This document shows, one piece after another, positions 1-7,587 of a DNA stretch of 21,272 bases; within the stretch, counting starts at the first letter, position 1; every line of letters starts with the position of its first letter. The notes below the pieces were generated by a model. That model was not told the origin of the DNA, searched no databases, and saw nothing but the letters and a program-made list of their open reading frames with translations. Made by a program: the position numbers and the translations under genes. This DNA comes from CAYQLK01 sp964418515 (lineage in GTDB: Bacteria; Patescibacteriota; Microgenomatia; CAYQLK01), in assembly GCA_964418515.1 (NCBI GenBank), contig CAYQLK010000017.1, positions 1 through 21,272 of the forward strand, given 5' to 3'.

Positions 1-11
1 GGCATAGAAGG

Positions 12-17
12 TATAAT
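12..17 (+). promoter_or_regulatory. -10 box of a leaderless promoter for the SpoIID-domain gene
   Basis: TATAAT lies exactly 6 nt before the ATG at 24. With standard -10 geometry the transcript would start on the A of the ATG, so the mRNA has no leader. No Shine-Dalgarno is present. The -35 region lies outside the window. The same spacing recurs before several other genes here (14033, 12017 minus, 21104 minus). Confidence 0.7.
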
Positions 18-23
18 CTAACA

Positions 24-1754
24 ATGACAAAGTTGCCTGCCTATCGTCAAGTTTTACCCCGTACCTCGAGGCTATTTCTTATAAGTCTAGTTGTTGTGGT
101 TCAGATTATTACCTTATCTGTTGGAAATAATGCGATTGCACTTGATCTGAATAACAGCGATGAAATTGCCAAGGAAATTGAAAAACTAAGTAAAGATTTA
201 AAAGCAAGTCAAGATGCAACGGTGCCTCTTGAACAAAAGCTTAAGAATTTAACGGGTCAAATAACTTCTATTCAGACAAAAATAAATAAATATACAAATG
301 ATATTAATTTGGCTGAGAAACAAATTAAACAAAAAGAGGCTGATTTAGAAAAACAGAAGGCAATTTTAGCTGCGACTGTAAGAAGTTACTACATTCGAAC
401 TTTTGTCGACACTCCGCTTTTGACGCTACTTTCGTCTGATAGTGCGACCGATGTGACAAGAGAGCTGACTTTTCGAAGTAAAACAACAGATAGAGATAAG
501 AACTTAATAATGACAATTACGGCCGATATTACAGGACTTAAACAGGACAAAGAAGATTTGGCTAAAGAGAAAACAAAGTTAGCGGGACTTCAGACTTCGT
601 TAAATAAAGAGGCTGATTTTTACAAAAAGGAAGTTACAGGAGCCAAGCAATATCAAAGCAATTTATCGAATCAAATTGCTTCGTTATCAGCAAGACAGAA
701 TGAAATTATTGCAAGTAAAAGCGGTACTTTTACGACTGGTGTTGGAGATGTGCCGCTAGCTGATGACCCAAATGCAAGCGTGAATTTTAATCCTGGATTT
801 TCTAAAGCATTTGCGGCTTTTTCTTTTGGGGCATACACACACAGAAAAGGTATGAGTCAGTATGGAGCAAAAGGCAGGGCGGATTCTGGGCAAAATTTCA
901 AGACAATTCTCTCTAAATATTATGGTAAAGAACCAAGCAGTAAAGATACTGGTGGAAATATTAAGGTTGCAGGACAAGGCGAGATTGATTTTGAAACAAA
1001 ATATTTATATGGAATTGCAGAAATGCCTTCGTCTTTCCCAGAAGAAGCACTTAAGGCTCAAGCGGTGGCAGCTCGTTCGTACGCATACAGATATAAAAAA
1101 GATGGACTAGAAATCTGTACGACTGAAGCTTGTCAGGTATTTAATAAATCAAAATCTGACAGTCCGCCAGACAAGTGGAAAAAAGCCGTTGATGACACCA
1201 AAGGACAGGTAATTGAGGATGTGGTTACTTATTATTCTTCTACAACTGGAGGATATTCAACAACGTCTGGTTGGGATACAAGTTGTGGTTCAAAAGATTG
1301 TTGGACTGGCGAAGCTTTTGAGAAAAAAGCTAACAGCCCCTGGTTTTATAAAGCTTGGTATACAGAAGGGTATTCAATTAGTTCAGACAAATGCGGAAGA
1401 AGTCATCCTTGGTTAAATAATGAAGAATTCTCAGATATTTTGAATGGATATTTGCTAATCAATAATAATCACCCAGACGCAGGCAGGGTCACACCCGTGT
1501 CATCTTGTTGGGGTGGTTCGCCATTATCAATGTCAGAATTAAGAGATAAGGCGAGTGAATATGGTGGCGCGTTTACCTCTGTTTCGGCCGTATCGGTTAA
1601 TTATTCAAACGATGGATCGACGGCGAATGTAATTATTTCCAGTAACAGAGGGACGGATACTATTTCTGGATCGAAGTTTAAGGAAGCTTTTAATTTGAGG
1701 GCGCCGGGCTGGATTTCGGTTAAGTCACCACTATTTAATATCGAGGTTAAGTAG
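24..1754 (+). CDS. Secreted coiled-coil protein with SpoIID/LytB domain
   Basis: A 576-residue exported cell-wall protein. Residues about 17-40 form a hydrophobic signal or anchor segment ending near AIA-LD. Residues about 45-230 are a long Lys/Glu/Gln-rich coiled coil like those of PcsB- or RipA-type hydrolases. From about 262 on there is a SpoIID/LytB domain: GMSQYGA (276-282) and the core EMPSSFPEEALKAQAVAARS, whose Glu333 aligns with the proposed catalytic Glu of SpoIID lytic transglycosylases. The known family activity is cleavage of glycan strands in peptidoglycan; the activity here is inferred. The GMSQYGA block precedes the EMP block, as in actinobacterial-type proteins. Six cysteines occur in or near the catalytic half (CTTEAC, CGSKDC, KC, SC), consistent with disulfides outside the cell. 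The start at 24 is supported by the -10 box immediately upstream. Confidence 0.88.
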   Translation: MTKLPAYRQVLPRTSRLFLISLVVVVQIITLSVGNNAIALDLNNSDEIAKEIEKLSKDLKASQDATVPLEQKLKNLTGQITSIQTKINKYTNDINLAEKQIKQKEADLEKQKAILAATVRSYYIRTFVDTPLLTLLSSDSATDVTRELTFRSKTTDRDKNLIMTITADITGLKQDKEDLAKEKTKLAGLQTSLNKEADFYKKEVTGAKQYQSNLSNQIASLSARQNEIIASKSGTFTTGVGDVPLADDPNASVNFNPGFSKAFAAFSFGAYTHRKGMSQYGAKGRADSGQNFKTILSKYYGKEPSSKDTGGNIKVAGQGEIDFETKYLYGIAEMPSSFPEEALKAQAVAARSYAYRYKKDGLEICTTEACQVFNKSKSDSPPDKWKKAVDDTKGQVIEDVVTYYSSTTGGYSTTSGWDTSCGSKDCWTGEAFEKKANSPWFYKAWYTEGYSISSDKCGRSHPWLNNEEFSDILNGYLLINNNHPDAGRVTPVSSCWGGSPLSMSELRDKASEYGGAFTSVSAVSVNYSNDGSTANVIISSNRGTDTISGSKFKEAFNLRAPGWISVKSPLFNIEVK

Positions 1755-1783
1755 TTTGGGTGCTTAATTACCATAGTTTGGGG

Positions 1784-1789
1784 TAGAAT
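1784..1789 (+). promoter_or_regulatory. Putative -10 box before the PH-domain gene
   Basis: TAGAAT ends 10 nt before the ATG at 1800, predicting a leader of only about 4 nt. There is no Shine-Dalgarno. No convincing -35 is visible. Confidence 0.5.
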
Positions 1790-1799
1790 TATTTCAATA

Positions 1800-2366
1800 A
1801 TGTTTAATTCTTATTTCGAAAACCCTTCGGGAATATCTTTTGAAGGACAAGAGCCAGGGGAAAAGGTCATACTGTTTTTGCGACAACATTTTGTGGTTTT
1901 GATTAGTTGGTTTGTGGTGGTGACGCTAATGTCTTTGGTGCCGTTTGCTTTTTTCGGACTTGTTTCTTTTTTTGAGGTGGATATTACGACTGTTATTTCT
2001 GGACCGTATTGGATAGTGGCAACATTGTTGTGGTTTTTGATAACTTTTGGGGTGTTATTTGAAAAACTAGTCAGTTGGTTTAATAACACTTATATTTTGA
2101 CGAACGAGAGGATAATTGATGTGGACTTTCACAACTTATTATCAAAAAAAGTGTCTTATGCTCACCTAGACAATATTGAGGATGTTTCTCAGGCTGTCGG
2201 TGGTATTGCAAGGCTATTTTTTGATTATGGTCATGTGCATATTCAGACGGCAGCTGAACAGAGAGAGTTTGATTTTCACTCTGTGCCTCAGCCAGCTAAG
2301 GTATCTTTGGCTATACAAAAAGAAGCAAGATTAGAAAAAGCAGAGCCAGATGGAGTAATTCAATAG
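1800..2366 (+). CDS. Two-TM membrane protein with bacterial PH (YdbT-like) domain
   Basis: 188 residues. Two hydrophobic segments at about 31-57 and 68-88 form a membrane hairpin. They are followed by a cytoplasmic beta-rich domain with YILTNERIIDVD, VSYAHLDNIEDVS and a late VHIQTA strand, typical of bacterial PH-like domains fused to membrane anchors. Its biochemical role is unknown. It probably heads a two-gene unit, since the next gene starts 3 nt after its stop. The near-leaderless promoter supports the ATG at 1800. Family-level assignment is fairly secure; function is not. Confidence 0.8.
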   Translation: MFNSYFENPSGISFEGQEPGEKVILFLRQHFVVLISWFVVVTLMSLVPFAFFGLVSFFEVDITTVISGPYWIVATLLWFLITFGVLFEKLVSWFNNTYILTNERIIDVDFHNLLSKKVSYAHLDNIEDVSQAVGGIARLFFDYGHVHIQTAAEQREFDFHSVPQPAKVSLAIQKEARLEKAEPDGVIQ

Positions 2367-2369
2367 TTT

Positions 2370-2609
2370 ATGGATATATTTTTTAATGGAGGATTATTCA
2401 GCTTTGAAACGATTTTTAAAGCCTTTTTGGTTTTGGGGTCGGTTTTTTATCTAGTTTTTTCACTACTTGTACTAAAACAAGTTAATGTGACTAATCGGAC
2501 TGTTCAAAACAATGAGGGTGGAACGTTTAAGTTTATTTCAATATTGAATATTGGCGCTTCGGTTGCGGTGTTACTTTTGATTCTTGGTCTTATTTTTACT
2601 GGTGCTTAG
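2370..2609 (+). CDS. Small two-TM membrane protein, DUF5657-like
   Basis: 79 residues with two transmembrane helices (about 15-36 and 55-76) separated by a short polar loop. The N-terminal FSFETIFKAFLVLGSVFYLV followed by LLVLKQV resembles the small DUF5657 proteins common in candidate-phyla genomes; this is from memory of the family pattern. It starts 3 nt after the PH-domain gene, so the two are almost certainly co-transcribed. No function is known. Confidence 0.7.
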   Translation: MDIFFNGGLFSFETIFKAFLVLGSVFYLVFSLLVLKQVNVTNRTVQNNEGGTFKFISILNIGASVAVLLLILGLIFTGA

Positions 2610-2630
2610 CCTCATTTTGGACCTGTAATG

Positions 2631-2659
2631 TTGAGTTTTATGCCTAATTATGGTATAAT
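2631..2659 (+). promoter_or_regulatory. tmRNA promoter
   Basis: TTGAGT at 2631-2636, a 17-nt spacer and a perfect TATAAT at 2654-2659. This places transcription start near 2666, about 4 nt upstream of the mature tmRNA 5' end at 2670. It is among the clearest -35/-10 pairs in the window. Confidence 0.75.
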
Positions 2660-2669
2660 TCGCTTTATT

Positions 2670-3118
2670 GGGGATGTATTGCCTCGACGAAATAGCTCGT
2701 TAAAAACTGCAAGCCGAGTGATTCTAAATAACTCGCAAAATATTTTTAGAAAAAATAACTGTCAGCAAAATTTCTGACAAAGTAAACGGTTCTCTTGCAG
2801 GATTGTTTGCTCCTCGTCCGTCTGCTTACGCTTTTGCCTAAGTTCGACCGATAAGGACTTTAAATGGTTTTTCTCCAACGGAACTATTTAGGGTACAACT
2901 TAGTTGGAGTCAAAGCGCTCATTTGCTAATTATGGGTATGCGGAAAGATATTATTAATATCTCTTTAAAAAGATATTTATAATTTAAATTAGATAGTTTT
3001 GACCTCTAACTTGTTAGTGAGACTAAAGGCTCAGAATGATTTTTATAAACACTAACTACGCTTGTAGAAGTTTTTGTCGGAATATTATCGGACGCGGGTT
3101 CATAGCCCGCCATCTCCA
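2670..3118 (+). ncRNA. ssrA: Transfer-messenger RNA (tmRNA)
   Basis: The 5' end GGGGATG pairs with CATCTCC at 3111-3117 (one G-U) to close a 7-bp acceptor stem. The 3' half GGACGCGGGTTC plus a T-arm ending in CCCGC is the standard tmRNA tRNA-like domain, and GCCTCGACG near the 5' end is also typical. CCA is not encoded (ACAT follows). The tag frame ends at TAA 2839-2841. If TAACT (2756-2760) is the resume signal, as in Bacillus TAACT-GGC, the resume codon is GTC at 2761. The tag is then 26 residues, starting VSKISDKVNG and ending RPSAYAFA. The YAFA end matches mycoplasma tags and the general protease-degron style. The exact resume codon is inferred. Its partner smpB lies at 5836-6273. Confidence 0.95.
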
Positions 3119-3148
3119 CATATATTTTAGATATTTATCTAAAACAAA

Positions 3149-3178
3149 GAGCTGCCTTTAAAAAGGGCGGCTTTTTTT
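3149..3178 (+). terminator. Rho-independent terminator after tmRNA
   Basis: AGCTGCCTTT and AGGGCGGCT form a hairpin around an A-rich loop, followed by a run of seven T. The T run ends at the GTG (3179) of the comF reading frame, so comF either starts within this terminator region or at the downstream ATG 3191. Confidence 0.8.
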
Positions 3179-3868
3179 GTGAGTATTTTTATGTTTTTGT
3201 TTATAGCTGATTTTTTATTTCCCAAAAAATGTCTTGGTTGTTCTCGAAACGGAAGTTATTTTTGTCAAAGGTGCATTAGTAAACAGGAGAAATATGAAGC
3301 CCAGAGATGTATAAAATGCCAAAGATTAAGCTTAGACGGATTAACTCACCCAAAGTGTAAGTCGGTTTATTTACCTGAAGGCGTTTTTGTTATATATCGA
3401 TATAAAAATATTCTTAAAAAGTTGGTTAAAGATGTTAAATTTCGTAGGTTAAAATCTTTGGATAACGAATTAACTCAACTATATGTTCATTTGGACGAAA
3501 GACTTATCAATTATTGGGTAAAAAATCAGTTTATTGTTACAAGTGTGCCGATTTCTAGGACTAAATTAAATAAAAGAGGGTTTAATCAAGCGGAGTTACT
3601 GGCTAAAAAGTTTGCAAATATAAATGACTTGGAATATCAGAATTTTTTAAGTCGAAAACGAGATACAAGGGCGCAATTTGGGTTAAACAGAAAAGAAAGA
3701 TTTCAAAATATAGCAAATTCATTTACATTGAAAAAAAAGTTTAAAAAAGGCACTAATTTGTTACTTATTGATGATGTGATAACGACAGGTGTGACGGCAA
3801 TTGAGTGCGTTAAGGTCTTAAAAAGAAATAGGGCGGGTAAGGTTTGGGTTTTGGTACTGGCTGGATGA
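3179..3868 (+). CDS. comF: ComF family protein (ComFC-like phosphoribosyltransferase)
   Basis: 229 residues from GTG 3179, or 225 from ATG 3191. The ATG gives MFLFIADFLFPKKCLGC, close to the usual ComFC start, and avoids overlapping the terminator T run, so it may be the true start. An N-terminal zinc-binding region has CLGC, CQRC and CIKC pairs. The C-terminal half is a type I PRTase fold with KRGFNQAELLAKKFA and the PRPP-binding LLLIDDVITTGVTA (about 195-208). In Bacillus and Haemophilus relatives it is needed for DNA uptake in transformation; the exact reaction is unclear. No Shine-Dalgarno is visible. It converges with the next gene, 18 bp away. Confidence 0.88.
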   Translation: MSIFMFLFIADFLFPKKCLGCSRNGSYFCQRCISKQEKYEAQRCIKCQRLSLDGLTHPKCKSVYLPEGVFVIYRYKNILKKLVKDVKFRRLKSLDNELTQLYVHLDERLINYWVKNQFIVTSVPISRTKLNKRGFNQAELLAKKFANINDLEYQNFLSRKRDTRAQFGLNRKERFQNIANSFTLKKKFKKGTNLLLIDDVITTGVTAIECVKVLKRNRAGKVWVLVLAG

Positions 3869-3886
3869 ATAAATTTCTACCCTTTA

Positions 3887-5800
3887 TTAAATCTTAAGAG
3901 CGAGAATGCTGTTTTGTGTGAGAAGGTAAATGGTTTGGTCTTTTTCTGAAACAGCAATGTCTAAAGCATTTGCGATTTGTGGATCTTGATATTGCAGCCT
4001 GTATCCTCCTGTTTTACCAAAAGCAATAACGCGCGAGTTGTCAGGATCTAAAATATAAACAATATCGGTTGATTCTGCATCGGAGTAAATTTTGGCTTTT
4101 GAGCCGATTTTTTTGTCTAGCCCTGAGGTTGGAAAACTAGTACCGGAGTCTGGTAAAAAGTTGTAAACATTTTCAGAGCCTGTGAGAATCCAAATGGATC
4201 CGTCGATACTCATATCGATTCCGTCACTGATGTCTCTAGCGACACTGTCTTTGATGTAGTTGGTTTTGGCTGAGAATGAACTTTCGGTTGGAGTATATTT
4301 CCAAACCTGATTATTGCCATTGTCGAGCACATAAACATTGCCTCCAAACGAAGCAATAGATTCGACTCCGTTCCAGTTTTGATCTTTGGGGTCTATAACT
4401 ATTTCGGTTTTGTTATCGCCAGCAACTGACCTGACGACTCCAATAGAATCTTTGTAGGCAAAAGTACGACCGAGTGAGCCTGCGACAAATTCTGCGCCTT
4501 TAACTGATTCTCCTCCGCCAACGATTTCGGTACTTTTACGATCAATATTTATTTGATAGAGAGAGCCGTTTTGGTTGTCTAGAACATTTAGCACTCTTCC
4601 ATCTAGATCGAGACTATATCCAGTAGCTGTGGTTTTGATTAGGTCAAGTTTTATAAATTCCGTAATAATGGCATCCTTAACATTTAGAGTTTGAGAGATG
4701 CTTTCTTGAATTTTGGTCAGCAAAATTTTGGCAGATTCGTTATTTGGGGTAAGGGCAAGAATATTGTTGACTTTGTTTTGAGCCGAAACAAGCTTGTTGC
4801 GAGCAAGTGGTGGGTTGGAAACTACCAAAGGAAGCGCTTGTTGATATTCTGTTTGTGCCTCAATCAGGAGTTCTTGGCTTTGGAGATTTTTGGATTCTTG
4901 GGTGACACCCGTAAAGGCTAAAAATAACCGCACCGAGAGGGCAAGAATAAAAATTAAGGTTAGGAGTCCATATACCTTTTTAGCTTTTCTTGGGTCGTTG
5001 AAAATATTACTTAGGTTTGGTTTATTGGCTCTGGTGCGAAATTTGGCGTTTTCGATTGAAGTAGGTATTGATTCTTCGACTAAATCTTCTTCATCAATGT
5101 GGTGCGGAGTGAGTATGTTTTGATTAACATTTTCAAGATTATCGTAGGTTATTTTTTGCTCGTTTTGGACTGCTGGCAGAGTAATAATTTTACAAATTCC
5201 AATAGTGGCGTTTGTAAGGATTTCAAGGTCGACCTCTTTTCTTAGGTGAGCTTGGGTAGTATCTGTATCTTTGAGATCTTGATGTTTAAGGGCGCTTTTG
5301 AGAATTGGATGATAATTGCTGGTTAGGATAACAGTATCGTTCTCTTGCCATATACCAGAGGCGGATCGAATGATATGAGTTTGGGTTTCTGATTCTGAGT
5401 TGGGAAGTGGAGTGTTTTGAACAATAGGAGCAAAAACAGAATGTCTTTTTAAATAGACTTGTCCCAAACCTTTAGTAAGAGCGTAAATAGTTTGATCGAT
5501 TATGGCAACTAGGCTTGCGCTGGAATTGTCGATAATTGAAAGTCCATCGGAAAACGCAGTTTTTAAAGCCTCTAGGTTGCCAAGGGCGATATTGGTTTTG
5601 AAAGAATTAATGGTTGTTTCAAACGCTTGAGCTGATTTTTCTCCCAGATTTTCTAATTCTGCAGAGGGTGAAAAAGAAAGGATTAAAAAGGCGGGGTGTC
5701 CGTTATGTAATTCTACTTCGCGAAATACTACATCGCCGTAATTTGGTTTTTCATCACCAGATATTTTGATGGTGTTGGTTATGACAGAAATGTTTTTCAC
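3887..5800 (-). CDS. PP2C-like pseudo-phosphatase / TM / beta-propeller fusion protein
   Basis: 637 residues from a GTG start at 5800. Residues about 1-205 look like a PP2C-type fold in strand order (YGDVVFREVELHNGH, SASLVAIIDQTIYALTKGLG, WQENDTVILTSN). The Asp-bearing motifs that bind metal in active PP2C (RxxNED, DGMGGH, DG near the end) are not visible, so it is probably catalytically dead. A transmembrane helix follows at about 277-296 (VYGLLTLIFILALSVRLFLA), then a helical stretch (300-375). The last 250 residues are repeated beta segments such as VYVLDNGNNQVWKY and IVYILDPDNSRVIAFGK, typical of NHL/WD-like propellers. The domains would sit on opposite faces of the membrane. Candidate role: sensing or scaffold. 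The assignment is structural inference only. Confidence 0.65.
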   Translation of the reverse strand: MKNISVITNTIKISGDEKPNYGDVVFREVELHNGHPAFLILSFSPSAELENLGEKSAQAFETTINSFKTNIALGNLEALKTAFSDGLSIIDNSSASLVAIIDQTIYALTKGLGQVYLKRHSVFAPIVQNTPLPNSESETQTHIIRSASGIWQENDTVILTSNYHPILKSALKHQDLKDTDTTQAHLRKEVDLEILTNATIGICKIITLPAVQNEQKITYDNLENVNQNILTPHHIDEEDLVEESIPTSIENAKFRTRANKPNLSNIFNDPRKAKKVYGLLTLIFILALSVRLFLAFTGVTQESKNLQSQELLIEAQTEYQQALPLVVSNPPLARNKLVSAQNKVNNILALTPNNESAKILLTKIQESISQTLNVKDAIITEFIKLDLIKTTATGYSLDLDGRVLNVLDNQNGSLYQINIDRKSTEIVGGGESVKGAEFVAGSLGRTFAYKDSIGVVRSVAGDNKTEIVIDPKDQNWNGVESIASFGGNVYVLDNGNNQVWKYTPTESSFSAKTNYIKDSVARDISDGIDMSIDGSIWILTGSENVYNFLPDSGTSFPTSGLDKKIGSKAKIYSDAESTDIVYILDPDNSRVIAFGKTGGYRLQYQDPQIANALDIAVSEKDQTIYLLTQNSILALKI

Positions 5801-5835
5801 TATTTATCAGGGCAGGTTAATAAAAATATTACTGT

Positions 5836-6273
5836 TTATATTTTAGACCGTAATGACTTAGCAATGTCGCGTTCAATCGCAGCTTTTTTTAAAGTTGCTC
5901 TTTTGTCGGCTAGTTTTTTGGGTTTGGCGAGAGCAATTTGGACTTTGACCAGATTGTTTTTGAAATAAACAGCAAGAGGAATAATCGAAATACTTTTTTG
6001 AGTGTTGTGTTGGGTAAGGTAGAGGATTTCTTTTTTATGCATTAGTAGTTTGCGGTCACGATCAGGGCTAATATTTAACTGAGAACCTTGAAAAGGAGGA
6101 ATGTGGCAGTTAATTAAATAGAGTCCGTCTGCTAGAGTTTTGACAAAGCTTTCTTGAAGATTACATCTTCCAAGACGAAGTGATTTGACCTCAGAGCCCG
6201 CAAGAGCGATACCTGCTTCAAAGGTTTCGAGGATAAAATAATCATGGTAGGCTTTGCGGTTTGCGATACGCAT
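5836..6273 (-). CDS. smpB: SsrA-binding protein SmpB
   Basis: 145 residues, the usual SmpB length. It shows the family signature NRKAYHDYFILETFEAGIAL, then GSEVKSLR and a central HIPPF. The basic C-terminal tail KRATLKKAAIERDIAKSL enters the decoding site during trans-translation. SmpB binds the tmRNA tRNA-like domain and delivers it with EF-Tu to stalled ribosomes; the tmRNA is 2.7 kb upstream on the other strand. The start is supported by a -10 box TAAAAT (complement of 6281-6286) ending 7 nt before the ATG, which makes the mRNA effectively leaderless. Confidence 0.96.
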   Translation of the reverse strand: MRIANRKAYHDYFILETFEAGIALAGSEVKSLRLGRCNLQESFVKTLADGLYLINCHIPPFQGSQLNISPDRDRKLLMHKKEILYLTQHNTQKSISIIPLAVYFKNNLVKVQIALAKPKKLADKRATLKKAAIERDIAKSLRSKI

Positions 6274-6306
6274 AGCTAATATTTTAACTGATATTCAATT
6301 GGAAAA

Positions 6307-6750
6307 TTATTTTTTGAGCTCGTAGCTGGTTTTGTTTGCGAATTCGTTGCCGTTTCTGTCTAGTTGTCTTAAGGTGTTTTCGTTGACTTGAAGATAATAC
6401 TTGGAAAGTTCTGGATCTTCAGGTTCGATTTGAAAAAGGGTTTTGCCGTCTTTGTCGATTTTTATAAATTTGCCCTGACCAGAAAGAGGACTTGTTTGAT
6501 TGATATATGTTTCGTTGGCGAAATATTTGACCGGCTCGTTTGTTTGTGCATCAAAGTAAAGTGTAAGGACAGTTTCGATTCCAGGACAATCAGCACATGG
6601 GAGCGTGCCATAAAATGGACCAACCTTAATGAGTTCTGGTGCAGGAGTTGAGGTGGTTGTTTCGGTAGTTGAGCTAACGGTTTGGGCCTTACATCCTGTA
6701 ACAAAAACTAGAGAGAGAACTAGACAAAAGATTAAATGTTTAAATTTCAT
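6307..6750 (-). CDS. Lipoprotein with NlpE-like N-terminal domain
   Basis: 147 residues. A lipoprotein signal peptide ends in the lipobox VTGC, with Cys20 as the predicted lipidated residue. A Thr/Ser linker follows, then YGTLPCADCPGIETVLTL, the CxxC (Cys52/Cys55) signature of the NlpE N-terminal domain, and a beta-strand-rich remainder. In E. coli NlpE is an outer-membrane lipoprotein linked to copper and surface sensing through Cpx. In a monoderm it would sit on the outer face of the plasma membrane, so that role cannot be transferred. The promoter has TATAAT (complement of 6761-6766) 10 nt before the ATG. Confidence 0.8.
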   Translation of the reverse strand: MKFKHLIFCLVLSLVFVTGCKAQTVSSTTETTTSTPAPELIKVGPFYGTLPCADCPGIETVLTLYFDAQTNEPVKYFANETYINQTSPLSGQGKFIKIDKDGKTLFQIEPEDPELSKYYLQVNENTLRQLDRNGNEFANKTSYELKK

Positions 6751-6789
6751 TTCAAAACTAATTATATTCGAAATTTGAATAAAAATTAC

Positions 6790-6813
6790 AAAAACGCCAA
6801 AGCAGCTTTAGCG
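6790..6813 (-). terminator. Terminator of the ABC exporter operon
   Basis: On the minus strand CGCTAAAG, a CTG loop and CTTTGGCG are followed by TTTTTG. The hairpin overlaps the permease stop codon. Confidence 0.65.
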
Positions 6814-7587
6814 ATTTCGTTCGTTTTTGACGAAAAGAAAAGTGCCAATTACAAGAAAAACTAAACCAGCACCTAAGACGACCGAGAGATTTATTAGCGG
6901 ATTAAAGAGTACGGTTTTGGAATATTCTGGATTGCCCAAGTAATAAACACTTCTAAGAAGGTCAACTGCGTATGTCATAGGGGAAAGACGCGAGGCAACT
7001 AATATTGGCAGTGGAAGATTGGAGATAGGATTAAAAACTCCAGCTAGAAAGAATTGGGGAAAAAGTATAAATGGAAATATTTGATTAGCTGCTCTTTGAT
7101 TACTAAGACTAGACATAACCATAACGCCAAAAGCCCCGCCAAAAAATGAGACTGCAAACACAAAAGGTATTAGTCTAATTAGGGCGGGAATGTCGAGAGG
7201 AATGCCCATAATAAAGCCAAAGACTAAAACACCAACAATTTGAACTATAGAAATTAGTGTTTCCCCAAGTATTTTGCCGAGCAGAATGGAGTAGCGAGAG
7301 ATTGGTGCGATAAACATTTCTTGAGCAAAGTCGTTTTGTCTGTCCTCGACAAGAGAAATGATTCCTGAGGCTGTTGACTGGAATAGAGTTTGAGCAATGA
7401 CACCTATAAAAACAAAAACCAAAAAATTAAAACCAAGATTGTCGCCAAGGTTTGATTGCAGACTTGTGCCTAATACACCAATAAAAATAACTGGAAATAT
7501 AAGGCTGGCTAATATCCTAGGACGGTCTCGGAATAATTTGGAGACGTCTCTAAAAGCTATGGTAATTATTGCGTTAAGATTGTGCAT
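6808..7587 (-). CDS. ABC-2 type transporter permease
   Basis: 259 residues with about six hydrophobic segments and the ABC-2 layout: an N-terminal amphipathic helix (ITIAFRDVSKLFRDRPRILA), then helices, with a central QNDFAQEMFIAPISRYSILLGK coupling region and the later SRLSPMTYAVDLLR motif typical of DrrB/NodJ-type permeases. Its start overlaps the end of the ATPase gene by 14 bp, so the two are translationally coupled and form one exporter. The substrate is unknown; drug, lipid or polysaccharide export would all fit. Confidence 0.92.
   Translation of the reverse strand: MHNLNAIITIAFRDVSKLFRDRPRILASLIFPVIFIGVLGTSLQSNLGDNLGFNFLVFVFIGVIAQTLFQSTASGIISLVEDRQNDFAQEMFIAPISRYSILLGKILGETLISIVQIVGVLVFGFIMGIPLDIPALIRLIPFVFAVSFFGGAFGVMVMSSLSNQRAANQIFPFILFPQFFLAGVFNPISNLPLPILVASRLSPMTYAVDLLRSVYYLGNPEYSKTVLFNPLINLSVVLGAGLVFLVIGTFLFVKNERNR

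Noticed and set aside
2765..2785. Short tmRNA tag frame starting at GCA 2765
   Set aside because: It gives only AKFLTK before a stop and no hydrophobic degron end; the frame ending YAFA fits known tags.
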